Positions 41,833 through 50,397 of a stretch of 64,000 nucleotides of DNA are shown in pieces (position 1 is the first letter of the stretch; the number at the start of each line of letters is the position of its first letter). The notes beneath the pieces are model-generated. The model saw only the letters and a program-made list of their open reading frames with translations, did not search any database and was not told the origin of the DNA. Made by a program: the position numbers and the translations under genes. The DNA comes from Nitrospirillum viridazoti (GTDB taxonomy: Bacteria > Pseudomonadota > Alphaproteobacteria > Azospirillales > Azospirillaceae): NCBI RefSeq assembly GCF_007827975.1, contig NZ_VITT01000006.1. One strand, written 5' to 3'.

Positions 41833-42839
41833 GCGCCGTTACGCAACGCCTGAAGGCGGCGCGGCCACAGCTCGCGCTGCTGGCGGTGGCGCTGCTGGTC
41901 AATGTCTTCGTGGCGCCGGGCTTCCTGGATTTGCGCCTGCAGGACGGGCGGCTGTTCGGCGGCCTGATCGACATCCTGAACCGGGGGGCGCCCGTCATGC
42001 TGCTGGCCGTGGGCATGGCCCCGGTCATCGCCACGCGCGGCATCGATCTGTCGGTGGGCGTCATCATGGCGATATCCGGCGCCGTCGCGGCGGCGGGCGT
42101 GAACGCCGGCCTGGCCTGGCCGGTCGCCATCCTGGCGGCGCTGGCCACCGGCCTGGTCTGCGGCCTGTGGAACGGCCTGCTGGTCGCCGTGTTCCGGCTG
42201 CAGCCCATCGTCGCCACCCTGATCCTGATGGTGGCCGGACGCGGCATCGCCCAGCTGATCACCGAGGGCCGCATCCTGACCTTCACCGAACCACACCTGA
42301 TCGCCGTGGCCGGCGCGACACTGGCGGCCCTGCCCCTGCCCGTGGTGCTGGCCCTGGCCGCCGCGGGCCTTACCGGTCTGCTGGTGCGGGCGACGGCGCT
42401 GGGCCTGTTCGTCGAGGCCGTGGGCACCAACCCGCGCTCAAGCCGCCTGGCCGGCGTCCATACCGGCCTGGTACTGGGTGCCGTCTATGTCTGGTCCGGG
42501 TTGATGGCGGCGCTGGCCGGCCTGATCGCCACGGCCGACATCAAGGGCGCCGACGCCAACAACGCCGGCCTGTGGCTGGAGCTGGACGCCATCCTGGCCG
42601 TGGTCATCGGCGGCACCAGCCTGTATGGCGGGCGGTTCAGCATCGGCCGCTCCGTCCTGGGCGCCCTGGTGTTGCAGGCCATGCGCACCGCTATCCTGCG
42701 AGCGGGCCTGCCGCCGGAGCTGAACCTGGTGCTGATGGCCCTGGTGGTGGCCGCCGTGCTGACCCAGCAATCGCCCGCCTTCCGGCCGTTGGCCACACGC
42801 CTGATGGCCCGACTCAAGAATAAGGAGGCCCAGGCGTGA
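41829..42839 (+). CDS. ytfT: Sugar ABC transporter permease (YtfT-like)
   Basis: A 336-residue inner-membrane permease of the BPD_transp_2 family, with about 8-10 helices. Landmarks are LNRGAPVMLLAVGMAPVIAT, RGIDLSVGVIMAISGAV and LDAILAVVIGGTSLYGGRFS. It starts within the ATPase stop (ATGA) and ends overlapping the second permease. Two different permeases in one transporter are typical of the Ytf/Yjf system. Confidence 0.9.
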   Translation: MSAVTQRLKAARPQLALLAVALLVNVFVAPGFLDLRLQDGRLFGGLIDILNRGAPVMLLAVGMAPVIATRGIDLSVGVIMAISGAVAAAGVNAGLAWPVAILAALATGLVCGLWNGLLVAVFRLQPIVATLILMVAGRGIAQLITEGRILTFTEPHLIAVAGATLAALPLPVVLALAAAGLTGLLVRATALGLFVEAVGTNPRSSRLAGVHTGLVLGAVYVWSGLMAALAGLIATADIKGADANNAGLWLELDAILAVVIGGTSLYGGRFSIGRSVLGALVLQAMRTAILRAGLPPELNLVLMALVVAAVLTQQSPAFRPLATRLMARLKNKEAQA

Positions 42840-43909
42840 GGGGCCGTTTCGTGACTACACGCACCCTGCCGCTGCTGGCGACGGTGGTGGTCTTCGTGCT
42901 GATCTATGCCGTGTGCGCCGTGCAATACCCGGCCATGCTGGGCCTGCGCGTCATGGGCAACCTGCTGACCGACAACGCCTTCCTGGGCATCCTGGCGGTC
43001 GGCATGACCGTGGTGGTGGTGGCCGGCGGCATCGATTTGTCGGTGGGCGCCGTCATGGGCCTGACCACCGTGGCGCTGGCCCGCCTGATCGAGGGCGCCG
43101 GCCTGCCGCCCGCCCTGGCCTTCGCCCTGGTGCTGGCGCTGGGTGGCCTGTTCGGCGCCGGCGTGGGTGCCGCCATCCATTACCTGAAGGCGCCAGCCTT
43201 TATCGTCACCCTGACGGCCATGTTCCTGGCCCGGGGCTGCGCCCTGCTGATCAGCACCGATTCCATCCCCATCCACAACGCCGCCTACGACACCCTGGCA
43301 GCCACCGCCCTGGCCCTGCCCGGGGGCGGACGGCTGACGCTGGTGGCCGGCATCATGCTGCTGACCTTCCTGGCCGGGGGCATCCTGCTGCACGGCACGC
43401 GCTTCGGCGCCCGGGTGTTCGCCCTGGGCGGCAACGCGCACTTCGCCCAGCTGATGGGCATCAACACCGGCCGGACCACCATCCTGGTGCATGCCTTCTG
43501 CAGCCTGATGGCGGCGCTGGCCGGCATCGTCTTCTCCCTCTACACCCGGTCCGGCTACGCCCTGACCGGTACGGGGGTGGAGCTGGACGCCATCGCCGCC
43601 GTGGTCATCGGCGGCACGCTGCTGACCGGCGGCGTGGGCGGCGTGGCCGGCTCTTTCATCGGCGTGCTGATCCAGGGGCTGATCCTGACCTGGATCACCT
43701 TCGACGGCACGCTGTCCAGCTGGTGGACCAAAATCGCCATCGGGGCCCTGCTCTTCCTGTTCATCGCCGTACAACGCTTGATTTTGGTGGCCTCCGCCCG
43801 GTATGGCCGGTCGGGGGCGGGCCCCGCCGCGCCCAACACGCCCAATCAGGCCACGTCGGCACCCGCCTCCCGTCCCTCCTCCGGCGCCGCCGCGCCGTCC
43901 GCCAGCTGA
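42836..43909 (+). CDS. yjfF: Sugar ABC transporter permease (YjfF-like)
   Basis: A 357-residue permease of the same family. The core is FLGILAVGMTVVVVAGGIDLSV and LDAIAAVVIGGTLLTGGVGG. A GTG start overlaps the previous stop (GTGA). About 40 C-terminal residues after the last helix are Ala/Pro-rich (GAGPAAPNTPNQATSAPAS) and probably disordered, which is longer than usual for YjfF. The GntR-type regulator follows 10 bp later. Confidence 0.9.
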   Translation: MRGRFVTTRTLPLLATVVVFVLIYAVCAVQYPAMLGLRVMGNLLTDNAFLGILAVGMTVVVVAGGIDLSVGAVMGLTTVALARLIEGAGLPPALAFALVLALGGLFGAGVGAAIHYLKAPAFIVTLTAMFLARGCALLISTDSIPIHNAAYDTLAATALALPGGGRLTLVAGIMLLTFLAGGILLHGTRFGARVFALGGNAHFAQLMGINTGRTTILVHAFCSLMAALAGIVFSLYTRSGYALTGTGVELDAIAAVVIGGTLLTGGVGGVAGSFIGVLIQGLILTWITFDGTLSSWWTKIAIGALLFLFIAVQRLILVASARYGRSGAGPAAPNTPNQATSAPASRPSSGAAAPSAS

Positions 43910-43919
43910 GCCACCCCCC

Positions 43920-44654
43920 ATGACCCTCTCGACCTGGTCATCGCCTGAACGTCCCCTGTCGCACCATGAACAGATCGTGCGCACCCTGGGCATGGAGATC
44001 CTGAGCGGCGCCCTGCCCGTGGGCGTGAACCTGCCGCCGGAGCCGGACCTGCTGGTCCGCTTCCAGATCTCGCGTACGGTGTTGCGGGAGGTGATGAAAA
44101 CCCTGGCGGCCAAGGGGCTGGTCGTCTCCAAAACGCGGGTGGGCACCAAGGTGCAGGATCCGACGCATTGGAACTTCTTCGATGCCGACCTCTTGTCCTG
44201 GCGCGTGAGCTTAGGCCTGGACGACGCCATGCGCCGCCACCTTTATGAGATGCGCAGCGCGGTGGAGCCGCGCGCGGCCGCCCTGGCGGCCAAGCGCCGC
44301 ACACCGGAACAGCTGGCCGACATGCGCCGCGCCGTCGCCCGCATGGCGGAGCCGGGGCACAACCGCCGCAGCTTCGCCGAAGCGGACCTGGCCTTCCACG
44401 TCGCGGTCAGCGCCGCCTCCGGCAACCCCATGATGCGGTCGCTGGCGGCGGTGATCGAGGCGGCGCTGCTGGCCTCGTTCTCGCTCTCGTCCCCCGTGGA
44501 TGAAACCGTCCTGCAGCAGGAGGTGGTCGACAGCCACGCCGCCATCGCCGACGCCATCGAGGCGGGCGACAGCGCGGCCGCCGCGCACGCCATGCTGGCC
44601 GTCATCGATTCGGGGTTCGGCCGGCTGGACCTGCCCGACCCCGATGCCGCCTGA
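43920..44654 (+). CDS. GntR family regulator, FCD/FadR type, of the arabinose operon
   Basis: A 244-residue GntR regulator. The winged helix includes GMEILSGALPVGVNLPPEPD, LLVRFQISRTVLREVMKTLA and VVSKTRVGTKVQDPTHWNFF. The last segment (trp-x-x-x-D-L-L-S-W) is characteristic of sugar-acid regulators such as DgoR/GguR. The FCD domain has metal-ligand-like residues in ADLAFHVAVSAASGNPMM and DSHAAIADAIEAGD. Its place between the transporter and the sugar-acid dehydratase points to an arabinonate or keto-deoxy sugar-acid effector. ATG at 43920 fits this layout; the open frame starts earlier inside yjfF. Confidence 0.87.
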   Translation: MTLSTWSSPERPLSHHEQIVRTLGMEILSGALPVGVNLPPEPDLLVRFQISRTVLREVMKTLAAKGLVVSKTRVGTKVQDPTHWNFFDADLLSWRVSLGLDDAMRRHLYEMRSAVEPRAAALAAKRRTPEQLADMRRAVARMAEPGHNRRSFAEADLAFHVAVSAASGNPMMRSLAAVIEAALLASFSLSSPVDETVLQQEVVDSHAAIADAIEAGDSAAAAHAMLAVIDSGFGRLDLPDPDAA

Positions 44655-44710
44655 AGTTCCCCCGCCTTCCCATTCAACGCCTTGACCGCATTCCTGAAGA
44701 AAGCCCTGCA

Positions 44711-46519
44711 ATGACGTCGTCCGACCCTTCCAACGGCAAGCCCAAACTGCGGTCCCGCGCCTGGTTCGACAACCCCGACAACCCGGACATGACGGCGCTG
44801 TATCTGGAGCGCTACCTGAACTACGGCCTGACGCTGGATGAGCTGCAGTCGGGCATGCCCATCATCGGCATCGCCCAGACGGGGTCGGACCTGTCGCCCT
44901 GCAACCGTCACCACCTGGTACTGGCCCAGCGCCTGCGCGAGGGCATCCGCCAGGCCGGCGGCATCGCCATCGAATTCCCCGTCCACCCCATCCAGGAAAC
45001 CGGCAAGCGCCCCACGGCCGGCCTCGACCGCAACCTGGCCTATCTGGGCTTGGTGGAGCTGCTGCACGGCTACCCCCTGGACGGCGTCGTGCTGACCATC
45101 GGCTGTGACAAGACCACGCCCGCCTGCCTGATGGCCGCCGCTACGGTCAACATCCCGGCCATCGCCCTGTCCGTCGGCCCCATGCTGAACGGCTGGCACA
45201 ATGGCGAGCGCACCGGTTCCGGCACCATCGTGTGGAAGGCCCGCCAGATGCTGGCGGCCGGCGAGATCGACCAGCGCAAGTTCATTGAGCTGGTGGCCAG
45301 CTCCGCCCCCTCGACCGGCTATTGCAACACCATGGGCACGGCCACGACCATGAACAGCCTGGCCGAGGTGCTGGGCATGCAGCTGCCCGGCTCCGCCGCC
45401 ATCCCCGCCCCCTATCGCGAGCGCCAGCAGATCGCCTATGAGACGGGCAAGCGCATCGTCGAAATGGTCAACGAGGACCTGAAGCCGTCGGACATCATGA
45501 CGCGCGAGGCCTTCCTGAACGCCATCGTGGTGAACTCCGCCATCGGCGGGTCCACCAACGCTCCCATCCACCTGGCGGCCATCGCCCGGCACATCGGCGT
45601 GGATCTGGAACTGCAGGATTGGCAGACCCATGGTCACAAGGTGCCGCTGCTGGTGAACCTGCAGCCGGCCGGCGAGTACCTGGGTGAGGATTATCACCAC
45701 GCCGGTGGCGTGCCCGCCGTGGTGGCGGAACTGATGAAGCAGGGCCTGATCCACGAAGGCGCGCTGACCGCCAACGGCAAGACCATCGGCGACAATTGCC
45801 GCGATGCCGAGATCAAGCTGCCCGACGTCATCCGTCCCTTCGACCAGCCCTTGAAGAAGGACGCCGGCTTCCTGGTGCTGCGCGGCAACCTGTTCGACAA
45901 CGCCATCATGAAGACCAGCGTGATCTCGGATGAGTTCCGCGACCGCTACCTGTCCAACCCCGACGACCCGGAAGCCTTCGAGGGCCGGGCCGTGGTGTTC
46001 GACGGGCCGGAGGATTACCACCACCGCATTGACGACCCCGCCCTGGGCATCGACGCCCACACCCTGCTGTTCATGCGAGGCGCCGGCCCGGTGGGTTATC
46101 CCGGCGCGGCCGAAGTGGTGAACATGCGGCCGCCCGCCTACCTGATCAAGCAGGGCATCACCGCCCTGCCCTGCATCGGCGACGGCCGGCAGTCCGGCAC
46201 CTCCGGCTCCCCCTCCATCCTGAACGCCTCGCCGGAGGCGGCGGCCGGCGGCACCATCGCCCTGCTGCGGACGGGCGACCGGGTGCGCATCGACCTTAAG
46301 GCCGGCACCGCCAACATCCTGATCAGCGACGCCGAACTGGCGGCCCGCCGCCAGGCCCTGGAGGCCGCCGGCGGCTACCAGTACCCGGCCAGCCAGACGC
46401 CGTGGCAGGAGATCCAACGCGGCATGGTCGGCCAGCTGGGCGACGGCGCCGTGCTGGAGCCGGCGGTGAAGTACCAGCGCGTGGCCCAAACCAACGGCAT
46501 CCCGCGCGACAATCACTGA
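44711..46519 (+). CDS. araC: L-arabinonate dehydratase (IlvD/Edd family)
   Basis: A 602-residue [Fe-S] dehydratase that would convert L-arabinonate to 2-keto-3-deoxy-L-arabinonate. Cluster and metal regions are IGIAQTGSDLSPCNRHH, VVLTIGCDKTTPACLMAAAT and STGYCNTMGTATTMNSLAEV, with VVNSAIGGSTNAPIHLAAIA and CIGDGRQSGTSGSPSILNAS further on. Length matches the sugar-acid branch of the family. Here araC follows Azospirillum usage and does not mean the E. coli regulator. Xylonate or galactonate activity is possible, but linkage to arabinose dehydrogenase and araD1 supports arabinonate. It ends at a strong terminator. Confidence 0.88.
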   Translation: MTSSDPSNGKPKLRSRAWFDNPDNPDMTALYLERYLNYGLTLDELQSGMPIIGIAQTGSDLSPCNRHHLVLAQRLREGIRQAGGIAIEFPVHPIQETGKRPTAGLDRNLAYLGLVELLHGYPLDGVVLTIGCDKTTPACLMAAATVNIPAIALSVGPMLNGWHNGERTGSGTIVWKARQMLAAGEIDQRKFIELVASSAPSTGYCNTMGTATTMNSLAEVLGMQLPGSAAIPAPYRERQQIAYETGKRIVEMVNEDLKPSDIMTREAFLNAIVVNSAIGGSTNAPIHLAAIARHIGVDLELQDWQTHGHKVPLLVNLQPAGEYLGEDYHHAGGVPAVVAELMKQGLIHEGALTANGKTIGDNCRDAEIKLPDVIRPFDQPLKKDAGFLVLRGNLFDNAIMKTSVISDEFRDRYLSNPDDPEAFEGRAVVFDGPEDYHHRIDDPALGIDAHTLLFMRGAGPVGYPGAAEVVNMRPPAYLIKQGITALPCIGDGRQSGTSGSPSILNASPEAAAGGTIALLRTGDRVRIDLKAGTANILISDAELAARRQALEAAGGYQYPASQTPWQEIQRGMVGQLGDGAVLEPAVKYQRVAQTNGIPRDNH

Positions 46520-46534
46520 GGCGCGGACAAGACG

Positions 46535-46569
46535 AAGGCGGCGGTGCTGAGGAGGCGCCGCCGCCTTTT
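46535..46569 (+). terminator. Intrinsic terminator after arabinonate dehydratase
   Basis: AAGGCGGCGG pairs with CCGCCGCCTT around a 13-base loop, followed by TTTTC, 16 bases after the stop codon. It ends the plus-strand transporter/dehydratase operon. Confidence 0.85.
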
Positions 46570-46669
46570 CCTATGGGATTCCGGTCATCCCGGACGCGCC
46601 AGGAACTCCGCATGCATGGGCAGGCGCTGCGCGGCCATCAGCTCGCCTGCAGGTGCTCGTGGCGCCCAT

Positions 46670-46703
46670 GGAAAAGCCGGCGGGAGGCACCGCCGGCTTT
46701 TCC
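46670..46703. terminator. Bidirectional terminator before convergent arabinose dehydrogenase
   Basis: A perfect 14-bp stem GGAAAAGCCGGCGG/CCGCCGGCTTTTCC with a 6-base loop. A/T runs inside the stem on both sides allow function in both directions. It lies 27 bp past the stop of the minus-strand dehydrogenase. Confidence 0.88.
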
Positions 46704-46729
46704 AAAACCTGGAACTCAAGCAATCGCGC

Positions 46730-47671
46730 TTAATCGTGGAATTCTTCCACCAGAACGCGGTGACCACAGAGGAAGGCATCGGCAACATGGCTGAGCGGAG
46801 TCAGGTCCACGTCCACCTGGCGGTCGCGCACCAGGCGGCTGAACAGGGCGTAGAGGTTGGCATACTCCGCTTCCGGTTCTTCCAGATGAGTGACGCCGTC
46901 GATGCTCATGGCGGCGCCGCCGCGGTTCAGCGTCAGGATGCCGTCCGTGGTCTCCACCACGATGCCCCAGCTCTGCGGGCCGGTCTGGCGCCAGTCGAAC
47001 TCCGCCCGCACCGGCACGCCGGCCAGGTCCTGGAAATCCAGCTGGGCGGCGATGGGGGCCTGGCGGTTGGCCGGGAATTCCAGCGTGGCGGCCTTCAGCA
47101 CCAGGGGCCGGGGCAGGATGTGGGTGATGATGGACAAGGCGTTGATGCCGGGATCGAACACGCCCAGGCCACCCGGCTGCCAGATCCAATCCTGGCCCGG
47201 GTGCCAGTGGCGCACGTCTTCCTTCCAGGATACCGACACCGACGTCAGCGTGCGGCCCGCCAGCCAGGCGCGGGCCGGTTCCACGGCCGGGGCGTAACGG
47301 GAATGCCAGGTGGCCAGCAGCGCCAGGCCCTTGTCCTTGGCGAGATCGACCAGGTCGTGCACCTCGGCCAGGGTGGCCCCCGGCGGCTTTTCCAGCAGCA
47401 CATGGACGCCACGCTCCAGCGCGTGGCGGGCCAGGGCATGACGGCCTTGCGGCGGGGTGCAGAGGGCGACAGCCTCGATCTCGGGCCGGGCGTCCAGCAG
47501 GGCGTCCAGGCTGCCGTAGCTGTCCACGCCGTCCAGCGTGGCGTTGCGGCTGGCCACCGCCACCAGGTCGTAATCCGGATTGGCGGCGATGACGGGCAGG
47601 TGCTGGTCGCGGGCGATCTTGCCCACGCCCACCAGGCCGATCTTGATCGGCGACATGCGCTCTGGTGACAT
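46730..47671 (-). CDS. araA: L-arabinose 1-dehydrogenase (Gfo/Idh/MocA family)
   Basis: A 313-residue NAD(P)-dependent dehydrogenase oxidising L-arabinose (and usually D-galactose) to the lactone. The N-terminal Rossmann motif is IGLVGVGKIARDQHLPVIA. The catalytic-lysine region is VHVLLEKPPGATLAEVHDLV, and HPGQDWIWQPGGLGVFDPGI and NALSIITHILPRPLVLKAAT are strongly reminiscent of the Azospirillum brasilense enzyme. araA follows that nomenclature. A 12-bp repeat at the start creates two in-frame ATGs (47671 and 47656). It lies downstream of the semialdehyde dehydrogenase but behind a terminator. Confidence 0.92.
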   Translation of the reverse strand: MSPERMSPIKIGLVGVGKIARDQHLPVIAANPDYDLVAVASRNATLDGVDSYGSLDALLDARPEIEAVALCTPPQGRHALARHALERGVHVLLEKPPGATLAEVHDLVDLAKDKGLALLATWHSRYAPAVEPARAWLAGRTLTSVSVSWKEDVRHWHPGQDWIWQPGGLGVFDPGINALSIITHILPRPLVLKAATLEFPANRQAPIAAQLDFQDLAGVPVRAEFDWRQTGPQSWGIVVETTDGILTLNRGGAAMSIDGVTHLEEPEAEYANLYALFSRLVRDRQVDVDLTPLSHVADAFLCGHRVLVEEFHD

Positions 47672-47678
47672 GCGCTCT
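47652..47678. repeat. 15-nt-period repeat creating two araA starts
   Basis: GACATGCGCTCT occurs at 47652-47663 and 47667-47678 (plus strand), an in-frame 5-codon step that duplicates the initiation codon (protein begins MSPERMSPIK). A GGGGAG lies upstream of the first only. Confidence 0.65.
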
Positions 47679-47700
47679 CGGGGCTCCCCTGTTTTTTATG

Positions 47701-47735
47701 AAAAAGGGGGCGGGCCGCGGTTCCGGCCCGCCCCC
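47701..47735 (-). terminator. Intrinsic terminator of the semialdehyde dehydrogenase gene
   Basis: A 12-bp stem GGGGGCGGGCCG/CGGCCCGCCCCC with a 6-base loop, followed on the minus strand by TTTTT. It lies between the dehydrogenase stop (47744) and araA, so araA probably relies partly on its own promoter or on read-through. Confidence 0.88.
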
Positions 47736-47743
47736 GCAGCGAC

Positions 47744-49321
47744 TTACTTGCCGGGCTGCACCACGCCATCGACGCGGCGGTTCAGACCCAGCGGATTGCC
47801 ATGCTTCACCGCCGCCGGCAGCAGCGCGTCCGGCAGATCCTGGTAGCAAACCGGGCGCAGGAAGCGGTCGATGGCCAGCGTACCCACCGAGGTGGTGCGG
47901 GCGTCAGACGTGGCCGGGTACGGGCCGCCATGCACCATGGAATGGCAGACCTCGACACCCGTCGGCCAGGCGTTGGCCAGGATGCGGCCCACGCGGCGTT
48001 CCAGGGTGGGCAGCAGGGCGGCGGCGGCGTCATAGTCCGCCTCGTCCAGGTGCAGGGTGGCGGTCAGCTGGCCTTCCAGGCCCTCCAGCACCGCCTTCAC
48101 CGCGTCGATGTCCGGGCAGCGGACGATGACGGAGGACGAGCCGAAGACCTCGTGCGCCAGGGCCGGGTCGGCCAGGAAGTCAGCCGCCGTCACGCTGAAC
48201 AGCACGCCGGAGCAGGTGTTGCCCTCACCCTCGGCCGCCTGGGCCAGGATGGTGGTGCTGGGGCTGTCGGCCAAGGCCTTCACGCCCTGCTTGTAGGCCT
48301 TGGCGATGCCGGGCGTCAGCATGACCAGCGGCGTGGTCTTGGCCACGGCCTCGGTGGCGGCGGCGATGAAGCGCTCCAGATCCGGGCTCTCGACGGCGAT
48401 GATGAGGCCGGGGTTGGTGCAGAACTGGCCGGCACCCATGGTCAGGGAACCAACGAAAGCCTGGCCCAGAGCCTCAGCGCGCGCCTTCAAGGCGGCGGGC
48501 ATCAGCAGCACGGGGTTGATGCTGCTCATCTCCGCATAGACGGGAATGGGCTCCGGACGGCTCTGGGCGATGCGCACCAGGGCCAGGCCGCCGGCGCGGG
48601 AGCCGGTGAAGCCCACGGCCTTGATGCGCGGGTCGGCGACCAGGGCGCCGCCCAACTCATTCGTGGTGCCGCTCAGCAGGCTGAACACGCCCTCGGGCAG
48701 GCCCAGTTCCTTGACGGCGGCGGCGATGGCCTCACCCACCATCTCGCTGGCGCCGGGATGGGCGGGATGGCCCTTCACCACCACCGGGCAGCCAGCGGCC
48801 AGGGCCGAGGCGGTATCGCCACCGGCGACGGAGAAGGCCAGGGGGAAGTTGCTGGCGCCGAACACGGCCACCGGGCCCACCGGGATGTGGCGCAGGCGCA
48901 GGTCGGCGCGGGGCAGCGGCTTGCGCTCCGGCATGGCCGGGTCGACGCGCACGCCCAGCCAGTCACCCTGGCGCACGACACTGGCGAACAGGCGCAGCTG
49001 GCCCATGGTGCGGCCCCGCTCGCCTTCCAGGCGGGCGCGGGGCAGGCCGCTTTCCTGGCCGACACGCTCCAGCAGGGCGTCGCCCAGGGCCAGGATGTTG
49101 TCGGCGATCTTTTCCAGCAGGCTGGCGCGCAGCTCCAGGCTGGTTTCGCGGAAGGTGTCGAAGGCGGCGGCGGCCAGCGCGCAGGCCTGGGCGACATGAT
49201 CGGGGCCACCCTGGGCGAAGGCGGTGTCCAGAGCCCCGTTGGTGGCGGGATCGATGGCGGTGAAGGTGGCGTCGGTGGCGACGCGGGCACTGCCGATCAG
49301 CAGCTTACCGTGCAAAGACAT
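47744..49321 (-). CDS. araE: 2-oxoglutarate semialdehyde dehydrogenase (NADP-dependent aldehyde dehydrogenase)
   Basis: A 525-residue aldehyde dehydrogenase. It would oxidise 2-oxoglutarate semialdehyde to 2-oxoglutarate, the last step of the oxidative arabinose route. NAD(P)-binding and catalytic regions are VAVFGASNFPLAFSVAGGDT, GFTGSRAGGLALV, a catalytic Glu in VYAEMSSINPVLL and catalytic Cys in MGAGQFCTNPGL. The overall pattern is that of the KGSADH type III / NADP aldehyde dehydrogenase group rather than the type I enzyme classically linked to arabinose, which is a small substitution worth noting. The gene name is given by pathway position. Confidence 0.88.
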   Translation of the reverse strand: MSLHGKLLIGSARVATDATFTAIDPATNGALDTAFAQGGPDHVAQACALAAAAFDTFRETSLELRASLLEKIADNILALGDALLERVGQESGLPRARLEGERGRTMGQLRLFASVVRQGDWLGVRVDPAMPERKPLPRADLRLRHIPVGPVAVFGASNFPLAFSVAGGDTASALAAGCPVVVKGHPAHPGASEMVGEAIAAAVKELGLPEGVFSLLSGTTNELGGALVADPRIKAVGFTGSRAGGLALVRIAQSRPEPIPVYAEMSSINPVLLMPAALKARAEALGQAFVGSLTMGAGQFCTNPGLIIAVESPDLERFIAAATEAVAKTTPLVMLTPGIAKAYKQGVKALADSPSTTILAQAAEGEGNTCSGVLFSVTAADFLADPALAHEVFGSSSVIVRCPDIDAVKAVLEGLEGQLTATLHLDEADYDAAAALLPTLERRVGRILANAWPTGVEVCHSMVHGGPYPATSDARTTSVGTLAIDRFLRPVCYQDLPDALLPAAVKHGNPLGLNRRVDGVVQPGK

Positions 49322-49632
49322 CTGGTGTTCCTATCCCTCTGGTGGCCCCCCGACGGGTGGCCTGTTGCCGGGGCGCCGCCCCTTGTTAGCCAAATTTGTA
49401 CGATAAATCCACACTTCCCCGGTGGACGTGCCTTACAGCTGGGCCATTCGAGGGCGTGCGGCATCGACGGTCGCGATCGGGAATGTAGGCTTGATACCGG
49501 TAACATGCAATGGCGGGGCAGCCATGGCGGAGGGCCCTTGCCATACCTTGCGGCACAAGGCATTATACCTCGCGTTACAAGGTATTGGCCGGCGCCTGGG
49601 CGCGCCGTCGCTCCTCGGCTCAGGAGACGCGC
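49322..49632. promoter_or_regulatory. Divergent region between araE and the PadR cluster
   Basis: A 311-bp region with no gene. The left part holds the araE promoter and an AT-rich AAATTTGTACGATAAAT. The right part holds two tandem 21-bp palindromes followed by a CAGGAGAC ribosome site for the next gene. Confidence 0.6.
49543..49585. promoter_or_regulatory. Two tandem 21-bp palindromic operators (PadR candidate)
   Basis: Site 1 (49543-49563) is ATACCTTG-N5-CAAGGCAT; site 2 (49565-49585) is ATACCTCG-N5-CAAGGTAT. The ideal arms ATACCTTG and CAAGGTAT are exact reverse complements. The centres are 22 bp apart, two helical turns, so dimers would bind side by side on one face. They lie about 50 bp upstream of the first gene of a cluster encoding a PadR regulator, the likely autoregulatory binder. 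Confidence 0.8.
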
Positions 49633-50382
49633 ATGTCCGACCTGTTTCACGCCCTGCGTGAGCGCCTGCTGACGGCCGGTGTCGCCCCTCGCCACGCGCG
49701 CCGCTACGTTATGGAGCTGCGGGAACATGCCGCCGACCTGACGGCGGAGGAAATGGCCGCGGGCCTGCCCTTGCGGGAGGCACAGGCGCTGGCGCTCAAG
49801 CGCCTGGGCGGGCAGGAGGTCTTGGCCCAGGCGCTGCTTCAGCGCGGTGAATTCCGGTCCTGGGGCGCCCGGGCACCGTGGGCGGTTTATGGCGTCGCCC
49901 CGCTGCTGGGCGTCCTGGCCATCTACGGCCTGGCCTTGGGCGCCATCGTCGGCATCCTGGTGGCGCATCGCCCCGCCCCCGGCGCCCATCCCATATTGCC
50001 CCCTTGGTTCGGTGCCGCGACCATGGCCCTGGGCTATCTGCACAACCTGGTGCTGCCGCTGCTGGTCGGCAGCGGCCTCGCCTGCATGGCCACGCGCCAG
50101 CGCATGCCCGCGTTATGGCCCAGCGTCGCGCTGCTGATCGTCGGTATCGTCGGCGGCGCCGGCGTGGCGGAGGTGCAGTTGCCCAAGGTGCCGGATGGCT
50201 ATGTGGAGCTGGTGGTCGGCTGGTCCTTCATCTGCCCCTACGTGAACCTGGACATGGCACTCAGGCATATCGCCGCGATCCTGCTGCTGAGCCTGGTGCC
50301 CTATCTGGCCTGGCACATCTGGCGCAAGGCCGTCCCCCAAAGTCCCGGCGGCCCGGAACACGGCCACCTGATCGAGACCTGA
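49633..50382 (+). CDS. PadR-linked membrane protein A (HAAS/permease-prefix-like)
   Basis: A 249-residue protein. The N-terminal 75 residues form a helical cytoplasmic domain (RLLTAGVAPRHARRYVMELR, HAADLTAEEMAAGLPLREAQ, ALALKRLGGQEVLAQALLQR) like the HAAS or permease-prefix domains often encoded next to PadR regulators. Four hydrophobic helices follow (LLGVLAIYGLALGAIVGIL, YLHNLVLPLLVGSGLACMA, WPSVALLIVGIVGGAGV, IAAILLLSLVPYLAWHIW). The gene two positions downstream is a clear paralogue. Function unknown; it may sense envelope state or regulate PadR activity. ATG at 49633 follows a good CAGGAGAC. Confidence 0.75.
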   Translation: MSDLFHALRERLLTAGVAPRHARRYVMELREHAADLTAEEMAAGLPLREAQALALKRLGGQEVLAQALLQRGEFRSWGARAPWAVYGVAPLLGVLAIYGLALGAIVGILVAHRPAPGAHPILPPWFGAATMALGYLHNLVLPLLVGSGLACMATRQRMPALWPSVALLIVGIVGGAGVAEVQLPKVPDGYVELVVGWSFICPYVNLDMALRHIAAILLLSLVPYLAWHIWRKAVPQSPGGPEHGHLIET

Positions 50383-50397
50383 GACAAGAGACGTCCC

